Source of the DNA: Brassica napus
Taxonomy: Eukaryota > Streptophyta > Magnoliopsida > Brassicales > Brassicaceae
Assembly: GCF_020379485.1 (NCBI RefSeq)
Contig: NC_063444.1
Span: 7,326,652-7,390,651 of the forward strand
Direction of reading: 5' to 3'
Length of the DNA stretch: 64,000 nt
The position numbers and the translations under genes are program-made. This document shows, piece after piece, positions 55,849-64,000 of the stretch (position 1 is the first letter of the stretch; each line of letters opens with the position of its first letter). Under the pieces are notes generated by a model. It searched no databases. It saw only the letters and a list, made by a program, of their open reading frames with translations, and had not been told where the DNA came from.

Positions 55849-56736
55849 ATGGATTCTACCAATTTTGTTGAGCTGTTGAACAGTCAACAAGATACTGTCT
55901 TTCCTGAAACCTTTCCTTATGCACGTTTTTCACATGGTGGTGAGCACGGTTCATCTCAACTCCCTACTGAAACCTCTAGCTTCTGTGAAGAATCACCAAC
56001 AAAGCGGAGAGGAAGAAGGAAATGGACAGTGTCAGATGATCTAGTCTTCATTAGCGCCTGACTAAACACGAGTAAGGACCCTTTGGTGGGCAATGAACAG
56101 AAAGCAGGAGCTTTCTGGCAACGCAATGCAGAGTACTATGCAGCAAGTCCAAAGGTGGAAAGGGGTGAGAAGATAGAGCCCATTCAGTGTAAGCAAAGGT
56201 GGCAGAAGATTAACGATCTTGTTTGCAAGTTCTCTGGATGCTATGTGGTTGCAACAAGACAGAAAACAAGTGGTCAGAGTGAGGCTGATATTGTGAAAAT
56301 GGCACACACCATCTTTGCCAACGACCATAAAACAAAATTTAACCTTCACCATGATTGGGAGGAGTTGAGGCACGACCAGAAATGGTGTGAAGCTGCAACG
56401 CACAAGATTACTGGAAGCAGTAAGAAGAGAAAGTGTGATGGAGCACAATCAGATGGAGCAACTTCCCCTCTCTGTGATCAAGCAACGCAACGACCTCCTG
56501 GTGTTAAGGCGGCGAAAGCAGCAAGCGGTAAGAGAAGTATAGGAGATCACCAGGAAGGGAAAGGAACAGCTGAGTTTCAGACAATGTGGTCTATTAAAGA
56601 GAGAGATTTAATCGTTAAAGAGAGACTTTCGAAGCAACGTTTGCTTGAAAGTCTCATCTCCAAAAAAGACCCACTTTTTGAAGCTGAAGAAGCTCTAAAG
56701 CAGAAGCTAATAAATCGAGTGTTTGAAGATGTTTAA
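55849..56736 (+). pseudogene. Harbinger ORF1 (Myb/SANT, NAM-associated) with one stop
   Basis: ATG at 55849. The frame reads to a TGA at 56059-56061 and continues in the same frame to 56736, giving about 295 codons. After an acidic N-terminus comes a trihelix/Myb-like domain (RRGRRKWTVSDDLVFISA, stop, LNTSKDP; then FWQRNAEYYAA, QCKQRWQKINDLVCKFSGCY) and a C-terminal NAM-associated region with a basic patch (SSKKRKCDG) and a charged coiled coil. The stop sits where relatives have Trp (TGG to TGA). ORF1 proteins bind the transposon ends and bring in the transposase. Apart from this single stop it is well preserved. Confidence 0.8.
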
Positions 56737-57443
56737 TTCCTCTATGTTTCAACTTATGTTATTCCTCTAGTTTTCTTGTTCTGTTTCATGTTTCTCTCTG
56801 TATGTTTCAAGTTGTTGTGATATGTTGTGTTATAAAATCTCTGTTCTTCTATAAAATTGTTGTTTTGTTATAAAATTTCTCTTATGTTTCATGTTTCTGG
56901 TGTGATCTTTCATCTGTTGTGTCTTTATATTTGTGTGCAGAGAGACACAGATGATGATAAGAGGTCACAAGACAAAGATGATCACGGGTGAGGTCGCAAG
57001 ATTGTTGAGAAGAAGAAGCAAAAAATGTCAAAAGAGAGAACAAGCTTGTATGTATGTGTCACGGGTGTTGTACTTATGTTTGTAGGTATGTGTCACAAGT
57101 GGTCACAAGGTTGTATGTCTTTTACTAATGTTTGTATTTATGTGACACGAGAACAAGTCACGAGATGTTGTAATCTATACAAGTCATTTGCTCTATATAA
57201 AGATTTCATTCACCATCTATTGTAATCACCAAGACTTCTCACCTTCTCACCAAACGCTCTTCTTCAGAGCTTTGAATCACCAAGACTTCTTCTCACCTTT
57301 CTCATCTCATCATCACAAAGCTATTCTCCTTTTCTCATCATCTCAAAGCTATTCTCACCAAACGCTTTTCTTCTTTTTTTTTATCACAACTCCTTTTACG
57401 AATTATTTAAAAATAATTCTCCTTGATCAACTATATTTATTCA
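56737..57443 (+). other. Spacer between the two Harbinger genes
   Basis: Terminator of ORF1 and leader of the transposase gene. It has local repeats (ATGTTTCAAGTT..., TATGTGTCAC...) and a C/T-rich stretch (CTTCTCACC...TCATC) just before the transposase ATG. No coding sequence is supported. Confidence 0.5.
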
Positions 57444-58768
57444 ATGGCTTCTTCTTCTCATAACACTTTTGATCAAGATGATGAAAGTTTTGATCAATAT
57501 TTTGATCAATATTTTGATGACTATTTTGATCAAACACTAGAGAATTTAGCCAATAATTATGGTGATCAAGAAATCGAAAGAAAAAGAAGAAAAAAACGGG
57601 TTTATATAGAAAGAAACCGGGAAGAAGGCGATCAACGTTTATGGAATGATTATTTCAGTGAAAATCCAACATATCCTGAAAATCTATTCTGACGACGATT
57701 TAGAATGAACAAGTCATTGTTCATGCGTATTGTTGATCGACTCTCTAATGAAGTTGAATACTTTCGAGAAAGAAAGATGCTCTCGGAAGGCGTAGTCTCT
57801 CTGCACTTCAAAAGTGTACAGCAGCCATTCGTGTCTTGGCGTATGGTTCTGCGGCTAACGCTGTTGACGAATACCTCCGACTCGGTGCAACTACTGCTCG
57901 GTTATGTGTCGAACATTTTGTCGAATGAATAATAAATCTATTCGGCGATGAGTACCTATGAAGACCAACACCGGCTGATCTTGAACGTCTACTTTATATT
58001 GGTGAGCAACGTGGATTTCCGGGGATGATAGGAAGCATCGATTGTATGCATTGGGAGTGGAAGAATTGTCCCACCGCTTGGAAAGGGCAATATTCACGCG
58101 GTTCGGCTAAACCCACAATCGTATTAGAGGCGGTTGCTTCGTACGATTTATGGATATGGCATGCGTTTTTTGGACCTCCGGGTCCCTTAAATGATATCAA
58201 TGTTCTTGATCGCTCATCAGTTTTTGATGACATAATAAACGGTCAAGCTCCACAAGTTACTTTCTCTGTCAATGGAAACGAGTATCGTTTGGCTTACTAT
58301 CTCACCGATGGTGTTCATCCGAAATGAGCAACTTTTGTCCAATCTATTTCACTGCCACAAGGTCCGAAAGCGGCTTTATTTGCTCAACATCAAGAAGGTG
58401 TCCGAAAAGATGTCGAGCGTGCTTTTGGAGTCTTGCAAGCTCGATTTGGCATTATTAAAAATCCAGCACGTATTTGGGATAAAGCCAAAATCGGGAAGAT
58501 TATGAGAGCATGTATCATACTCCATAATATGATAGTAGAAGACTAACGAGATGGTTACCGTCATTTTGATGTTTCAGAGTTCCAACAAGGAGAAGACAAC
58601 GGAAGTTCACATGTAGATCTCACGTATTCTACAGACACGCCTTCAAATATCGCTAATATGATGGGTGTTCGAACTACTATTCGTGATAAACAAAGACATC
58701 GACAACTGAAGGCTGATTTGGTTGAACATATATGGCGTAAATTTGGACGTAATGAAGACAACAACTGA
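57444..58768 (+). pseudogene. PIF/Harbinger DDE transposase (DDE_4-type), broken
   Basis: Begins at 57444 (MASSSHNTFDQDDES). Recognisable blocks follow across frameshifts: FRMNKSLFMRIVDRLS, then, in another frame, LQKCTAAIRVLAYG and ARLCVEHFVE, then GFPGMIGSIDCMHWEWKNCPTAW (first Asp of DDE), WIWHAFFGPPGPLNDINVLDRS (second Asp) and, after a TGA, QHQEGVRKDVERAFGVLQARFGIIKNP (Glu), ending RRKFGRNEDNN-like. At least three in-frame stops (57690, 58325, 58543) plus one or two frameshifts (about 57775 and 57930) inactivate it. The stops at 57690 and 58325 fit CGA to TGA and TGG to TGA changes, as expected from deamination of methylated cytosine. Confidence 0.85.
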
Positions 58769-59253
58769 GCTCGGATGTTTTTTTCTAAATTTTCTCGTTT
58801 ATTTTAGTAATCTTTGTTTTTATGTTTTTATTTAAAATCCTATGTTGAAAATGTTTTCTTATTTATGTTTTATTTAATAAATAAATTTGTCTTAAATTTT
58901 TTTTTTCTTAAGAACCTTTAATTAAGAAACTACCAATAGAGGCACAAAATCAAACATTTTCTTAATAGAGTTCTTAAGTCAACTAATGTACACTTATATA
59001 GTTAAATAATCATTAAGAAATCCATTAAGGATCCAAGGGATAAACATGCTCTAATGCATGCATGAACGCTCATAATCTACTCAGGACCCCGATAAATTTT
59101 ATATAAAGGGGATGATTTGTTACCTTTTATATTATTATATTCTTATATATTTCCATATTATATTAAGTGTCAATAATTGGATTTAATCACAAAGCATGAT
59201 CAGTTTCTAACTAGAAAAATACACTTGCCTATTTTTTTTTTAATTCTGGATAA

Positions 59254-60844
59254 TCCTCTTATATATTAAATGAGAAATCACTTACGTGGTTTTTGCCTAG
59301 GTGTCAATTATAGAGAGAGTATAAGAGAATTGTTATAACTTGATTAGTTAAATGATATTTAATTTTTAATTATTTTAATTAGATCTAAAATAAAAGGTAA
59401 GTCTAGAACTAATTAATGTAACTTACCAAATAGTCTAAATGATATTACAAATAATAATTTATGGTAAACTAACTGTCAAAATTATAGAAAGTGTAATAAT
59501 GTTTTATTAATTCTTTTTATATTTATATACTACATAATATAATTAGTCGAACACAATTTCTAGAAATCGATATAATGATTTCGTATTCTATATAAAACAT
59601 TATATTCATATATAAAGAATTATAATAAAAGTCATTTATAAAAAAAATAAAGCATTTATAAAATTATCTATCATGGCTTACAAAATTATTTTATCTTAAT
59701 TTTAAATTATTTATATGAGTTTATAAAACATTTATTAAAAATACAAATTCTCCTATATATTAAAATAGAAGTCACTTAAGTGAATTTTTCTTACATGTCG
59801 ATCTTTTTTGAAGTCTTAAGAATTTTTTTTATAATTTACTTGGTCGATAATTTTTAATTTAATTTAATTTATTTTAGATTTAAAATAAAATAAAAAAATC
59901 TAGATTCAAATAATATAACTTGCCAAAAATATAAATTATATTACAAATACTGATTTATCGTAACTAATTGTTGAAATTATATAAAGAATATTTAATGCTT
60001 GATTAATTCTTTTTTATATTTATAAACTACATAATATAATGAACGGAACTTTTTTAAAATTTTATTATTTTAGTTATATCTAAAATAAAAGACAAGTCTA
60101 AAACTAATTACTATCACTTGCCAAATAACCTAAATAATATTACAAATAATAATTAATGGTAGCTAATTTTCAAAAATATAGAAAGTGTAATAATGTTTGA
60201 TCAATTATTTGTATATTTATATACTACATAAAATAATGAATATAAAACAATTTATAGAAATCGATATAATGATTTTATATTCATATAAAAATATAGTTGT
60301 ATCTATAATAATCTCTTATAATGTCCATATATGCTTTATAAGTAATTAGGCTTTGCAAATTTGAAGGACTATATTTAACGGATCATGTGAAAACTTTGAT
60401 TAAAAAATGTTTTGCATTTAAGTAAAATAATATAGTAAATAAGGTAATGTTATGATTGAAAAGAATTCTAAGATGGATTTTTAGTTCGTTTATTGTATGT
60501 TTTGTATTACTATTTAAAGAGAGAAATAAATATTTGGCAAAAATATGTAAAAAATTAGGAAAATATTAGCAAAAATTTAATAAAAAGAACGAAATGATGA
60601 CGAGAAAAAACAAGAAGAGCCCGAAGAAGATGCATAATAGGTATTGGAGAAGTTAATGTGATAATTACATATATAATTCTACAAGCATTTGTTATTACAA
60701 AATATTCATCAGTTATTTTTACACAAATTTATGAAAACTTTACGACTGATTTTCAAACTATATGTAGTTAAAAATTATATTTTTAATGTTTCTAATTATT
60801 ATTCATACAATAATATATCCGCGAATTCGCGGGCAACCACCTAG
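59254..60844 (+). mobile_element. Non-autonomous Helitron
   Basis: Starts TCCTCTTATATATTAAATGAG after an A. It ends with the palindrome CCGCGAATTCGCGG (60819-60832), 8 bases, and CTAG, followed by T. This matches Helitron termini. A second 5'-end-like sequence, TCTCCTATATATTAAAATAG, at 59749 suggests a nested or rearranged copy. No Rep/helicase gene. Confidence 0.7.
59340..60310 (+). repeat. Three diverged direct repeats inside the Helitron
   Basis: Units of about 230-290 bp begin near 59380, 59875 and 60070. Each contains TCTAAAATAAAA, AACTTGCCAAATA or a variant, TATTACAAATAATAATTTATGG, and ATATTTATATACTACATAAT. The first and third are the most alike. Confidence 0.65.
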
Positions 60845-60974
60845 TTATGATATTATAAACGACGATAAGAATATTACAGACGTTTCTACACCCGACAATT
60901 CTACATTCCTTTAGTGGATTCACATCTTAACTGCATCCTGAGCCGTCCTATGGAATATACGGTTGACGGAATTC

Positions 60975-61125
60975 CTTGCACCATAATGCAGATCTCTTGT
61001 AAGTGTTTTTTTCATTAGTTTTTCATAATTTCGCATTTTCTAAGAATCTAAACTCAGACTTCATAATGTAATAAAAGAATCATTAATCAAACAATTGGAC
61101 CAAGTAGACTTCTACTATTTACCTA
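60975..61125 (-). repeat. SINE remnant (family A), minus strand
   Basis: Minus strand reads CTTGGTCCAATTGTTTGATT (A-box side), a degraded B box (AGTTTAGATTCTTAG) and GATCTGCATTATGGTGCAAG, the same body as at 20.0 kb and 7.3 kb. Confidence 0.5.
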
Positions 61126-61508
61126 ATTAGCTTACCTTGATCGTCACGAGTCATGATGAATCATGACCAAACGCTTATGACTGTATATACGGGATGTATA
61201 TATCTAGAGGAGACTTTGAACATCATCTCCCACAGCTTTCTGTTTCAAATTTTAAACTTTTGCTGTTATGATGATTAGTGTGGTATGTAAACCTTGTAAA
61301 ATGCTAGAAATATCATTAGTTATAGAAAGTTCCAAATATATGACATACTGATTTGAGCAGCATTTAAATTTTGAGGAAAAAAACATTCTGATATTAAAAA
61401 CAATGTGGTATCCTAGATGGAGTCAACTACAAAGACCTTTCTTTGTCTTTCATTAACCAAAATAAACATTTGATGAATATAAGAAGCCGTGTACAACCAA
61501 AAATAGTA

Positions 61509-61753
61509 TTCCCTCCTTTCAAAATGTTACATATTTTAGATTTTTCACACATTTTAACAAAATACATTAAATTTGCATAATTTTTTGTGACTATCTTTTT
61601 TCCGTAATTTTAAATCAATAAAAATTTAATAAGTGCAATTAAATTTTTTGAAATTTGTAATTAATAAATAAAATATGCATTGAAAATGCAAAAATAAATT
61701 TTTTTGAAACAAAATTTTTCTATAAAATATGTAACTTTACGAAACGGACGGAG
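61509..61753. mobile_element. Stowaway-type MITE (Tc1/mariner)
   Basis: 245 bp flanked by TA (61507-61508 and 61754-61755). The left end is TTCCCTCCTTTCAAAATGTTACATA; the right end, read inward, is CTCCGTCCGTTTCGTAAAGTTACATA. The CTCCCTCYGTTTC-type end and TA target define Stowaway MITEs. It lies about 280 bp upstream of the DEG5 ATG. Confidence 0.8.
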
Positions 61754-61755
61754 TA

Positions 61756-62037
61756 CGAATCAAGAAGACCACGTATAAACAAGCTATCTAGAGTATGATC
61801 TTATGCAGCCCACTACTGCCCACACTACCAAAAGTTAATGAATCTCTATATATATTTTTTTCACCTCAAGATTAACCCGGTTAAGACATTGTAAAGGATA
61901 AACTAAAACCAAAACCACATACCGAACCGGAAAAAAACGAACCTATACCATCTGCCTTATCTCCTCTCTGTGTAAGTTGGTGGTCGAGCGAGTGTGAGCC
62001 AGTGTAGGAGAGCTTCGAGAAGGAAGAAGGAGCCACG
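61756..62037 (+). promoter_or_regulatory. DEG5 promoter and leader
   Basis: 282 bp between the MITE and the ATG, with CTCTATATATATT at about 61845-61857, a likely TATA element. The leader carries a G/A-rich stretch just before the ATG. Confidence 0.5.
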
Positions 62038-63510
62038 ATGGTCGTTGCTCTTGCTTGTTCCTCAATCTCTTGTACTTTCACTCCATTTAACCGGTCGAAT
62101 TCAGTGTTAGCTTGCTCCGGTTCGAATCCTGATCAGAGAAGAAGAACCGTGATCTTCGGTTCGAGCTTAGCGCTCGCCTCGTCTCTGCTCGCTTCCAATC
62201 AACAGAGTTTTCCGGTGGAATCTGCGATCGCATTGGAGCAACTTAAGGAAAAAGAAGAGGAGCTTGAGGACGAAGAAGAGAGAAATGTCAATCTCTTCCA
62301 GGTTTTTTGACAATTTCGAAACTCCTTTTCTTTTGTCCGTAGAAAATAAAAATCTCAACTTTTGCTGTTTGACAGAAAACTTCGGCGTCTGTTGTGTACA
62401 TCGAAGACATTGAGCTTCCCAAAACTTCCTCTGATGAATCCAATGTCGAGGAAAATGCAAAGATCGAAGGGACAGGTTCTGGCTTCGTTTGGGACAAGCT
62501 TGGTCACATTGTACGCACAAATGAAAAAAAACCCTCATCTCAAGTCTCTGGTTCTGAATCCTGGTTGTTTGTTGAACAATTGTAGGTGACAAACTATCAT
62601 GTCATTGCCAAGTTAGCTACAGATCAGAGTGGTTTACAACGTTGTAAGGTCTCCATCTTCTTTTATCCATTTGAGCACACGGAAAGAACACAAAGACAGA
62701 CGTTGTAACTCAAGAGCAAACCATGGTTTTGTGTGTCTTGTGCAGGTGTCTCTAGTTGATGCCATGGGAACAAGATTTACAAAAGATGGGAAAATTGTGG
62801 GTCTTGATCCAGACAATGATCTTGCTGTTTTGAAGGTAATCTTGAGGCAATACGACGTTGAACATATTTTCAGACCATTTGAGTCGCATACTTTTATGTA
62901 TTGTCATTTTTAATTAATGTTACTATACACTCAGATTGAAACCGAGGGGCGTGAGTTGAAACCTGTTGCTCTTGGTACCTCCAGTGACCTACGCGTAGGT
63001 CAGAGTTGCTTTGCTATTGGGAATCCGTATGGATATGAAAACACTTTGACAATAGGGGTAAGAGTTAGAAGACTCGTAAGTTTTTTATACATTAACATTT
63101 CACTTCTAATGGGATTATTTGTTTGGTTATCATGGGGATGGTGCAGGTAGTGAGTGGGTTGGGAAGAGAGATACCTTCACCCAACGGGAAGAGTATTCGA
63201 GAAGCTATCCAAACAGATGCTGACATTAACTCTGGCAATTCTGGAGGGCCATTGCTTGATTCTTATGGCCATACCATCGGCGTCAACACTGCCACATTCA
63301 CCCGCAAAGGTTGATGATCTTCCCTTTTACCATATCTAAGAACTTAAACCTTGTTCTTCTGACATGACTCAGATACTGAAGAGAATGAGTTTTGTTGTTG
63401 CAGGGACTGGTATGTCTTCCGGAGTGAACTTTGCCATTCCCATTGACACAGTTGTTCGAACAGTACCCTATCTCATTGTGTATGGAACAGCATACAGAGA
63501 CAGATTCTGA
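62038..63510 (+). CDS. DEG5: Thylakoid-lumen serine protease DEG5 (PDZ-less)
   Basis: Seven exons, 62038-62301, 62376-62510, 62586-62648, 62746-62835, 62935-63057, 63147-63309 and 63404-63510, splice in frame to 314 residues. The N-terminus is a bipartite transit peptide with the twin-arginine lumenal signal [19 protein letters not shown], cut near AIA. The trypsin-like catalytic triad is complete: His138 in TNYHV, Asp179 in PDNDLAVL and Ser257 in SGNSGGPL. The protein ends shortly after the protease domain, so there is no PDZ domain, the trait that sets DEG5 apart from DEG1 and DEG8. DEG5 joins DEG8 in the lumen and degrades damaged photosystem II D1 protein. The length is close to that of the Arabidopsis protein. 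It is divergent to GOX3 and convergent with the next gene. Very short introns and a 63-bp exon are usual here. Confidence 0.94.
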
Positions 63511-63692
63511 AGAAAACAAGCATCTTCTCTATTAAATGTAAATATAAAACTCCAAAAGGCTTCCAATGCATGTATACATTTATCTTCACAAAGTTATGTG
63601 AATCATTCACCATACAATACAAGAACATGGAATCAAATTTTGATTTCGGGGCATAACGAAGAGACCAACTCATCAAGTCTATAAAAGAGGCT
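63511..63692. other. Convergent 3' flanks of DEG5 and the Sm-like gene
   Basis: 182 bp shared by the 3' UTRs of two converging genes. No separate feature seen. Confidence 0.5.
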
Positions 63693-64000
63693 CTACTCTT
63701 TGAGCTGAATCAATGAAAGTTGTTCCTCGATAGAGCAATCAACATGGCAAGAGGTCCTGCAAGAGGCAGGGATGAGGATCATACCAAGACAACGCTGTTC
63801 AGTAGGGGAAGGAGACGATCTTCTAATGCTGCGATACTCAACGGTGTCTTGGAGAATGATGTTTCCTTGTTTGTCAATGCAGTGGAAACTGCCAAGGAAG
63901 AATCTCCCGTCTTTGATTCCAACGAGCATCTGGCGGAACAAGAGCTTCCTCACTCGTGCTATCGGATATAAACCCGACTCTTCAGAGGTCGACGCAGCGA
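63693..64000 (-). CDS. Sm-like (LSM/NAA38-type) protein, partial, 5' end outside window
   Basis: The frame enters from beyond the right edge (AASTSEESGLYPIARVRKLL) and ends with a stop at 63693-63695; 101 residues are visible. It has an Sm fold: helix and strand 1 (RKLLFRQMLVGI), the Sm1 core DGRFFLGSFHCIDKQGNIIL with its Asp-Gly-Arg and Asn, and Sm2 ending in LGMILIPAS, where canonical Sm proteins have an IRG or LRG element. The missing IRG and the GMILIP ending resemble LSMD1/NAA38, an accessory subunit of the NatC N-terminal acetyltransferase, more than spliceosomal LSm proteins. Synteny suggests At4g18372. The GTG at 63953-63951 is an internal Val codon and not a start. Confidence 0.85.
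   Translation of the reverse strand, partial: AASTSEESGLYPIARVRKLLFRQMLVGIKDGRFFLGSFHCIDKQGNIILQDTVEYRSIRRSSPSPTEQRCLGMILIPASCRTSCHVDCSIEEQLSLIQLKE

Larger units (their letters stand above)
54268..59051 (+). mobile_element. PIF/Harbinger DNA transposon, decayed
   Basis: 4784 bp, flanked by TAA (54265-54267 and 59052-59054). Terminal inverted repeats read GACCACGTTTATCCCT on the left and GAGCATGTTTATCCCT from the right, and the similarity continues inward (CTTAATGG.ATCCTTA). It carries the two genes typical of the superfamily, a Myb/SANT-like ORF1 and a DDE transposase, in head-to-tail order, both broken by stops. The 54.4-55.1 kb leader is C/T-rich with repeated GTCTTCTC and CCGTC motifs; the frames in it are not convincing genes. 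Confidence 0.88.

Noticed and set aside
63720..63971. 83-codon plus-strand frame at the right edge
   Set aside because: It is antisense to the Sm-like coding sequence, which has a clear Sm fold.

Overview
This is plant nuclear DNA from a member of the Brassicaceae, most likely a Brassica or close relative. The evidence is GT-AG introns, AT-rich intergenic DNA, and four host genes whose proteins look like the Arabidopsis chromosome 4 run At4g18340 (GH17 glucanase), At4g18350 (NCED2), At4g18360 (GOX3), At4g18370 (DEG5) and At4g18372 (Sm-like). I recall these loci as neighbours in Arabidopsis. Here the same genes, in the same order, are spread over about 56 kb because transposable elements fill the gaps. 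No bacterial or viral replicon is present.

Layout. 1-6.5 kb: three minus-strand transposon-type genes (a GRF zinc-finger protein, a CACTA TNP1-like remnant, and an intact three-exon DUF1985-Ulp1 protease) among roughly 30 copies of a short motif, TAACTCAGCC or its complement. 7.9-9.7 kb: the four-exon GH17 gene, minus strand. 10.5-19.5 kb: hAT elements, a Harbinger MITE, a tRNA-derived SINE and a Helitron. 20.4-29.65 kb: a CUL4-like pseudogene that keeps its introns, cut just before its last codons by an 8.0-kb Athila-type gag-protease retrotransposon that lacks reverse transcriptase. 32.1-39.5 kb: a complete CACTA element with two open genes. 42.1-43.8 kb: intronless NCED2. 44.7-45.9 kb: two hAT elements. 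46.35-51.18 kb: an intact Tnt1-like copia element. 51.9-54.1 kb: eleven-exon GOX3, minus strand. 54.27-59.05 kb: a decayed PIF/Harbinger element inserted next to the GOX3 promoter. 59.25-60.84 kb: a Helitron. 61.5 kb: a Stowaway MITE. 62.0-63.5 kb: seven-exon DEG5, plus strand. 63.7-64.0 kb: the 3' part of an Sm-like gene, minus strand.

The host genes act in unrelated processes: cell-wall or callose glucan hydrolysis, abscisic acid synthesis, 2-hydroxy-acid oxidation in peroxisomes, and thylakoid-lumen proteolysis. They are linked by ancestry, not by operon-like function. All four complete host genes can be spliced into open frames with no frameshift.

The most notable points are: the DUF1985-Ulp1 gene inside a dense field of one dispersed motif, which resembles the known VANDAL anti-silencing arrangement; serial LTR/primer-binding-site repeats with a perfect 94-bp foldback in the Athila-type element; that element's insertion into a CUL4 pseudogene; a CACTA gene whose start codon is split by an intron; Cys in place of the substrate-binding Trp108 of GOX3; and a Harbinger element ending about 165 bp upstream of the GOX3 start codon. 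All splice models and homologies were made by eye, without alignments or expression data.
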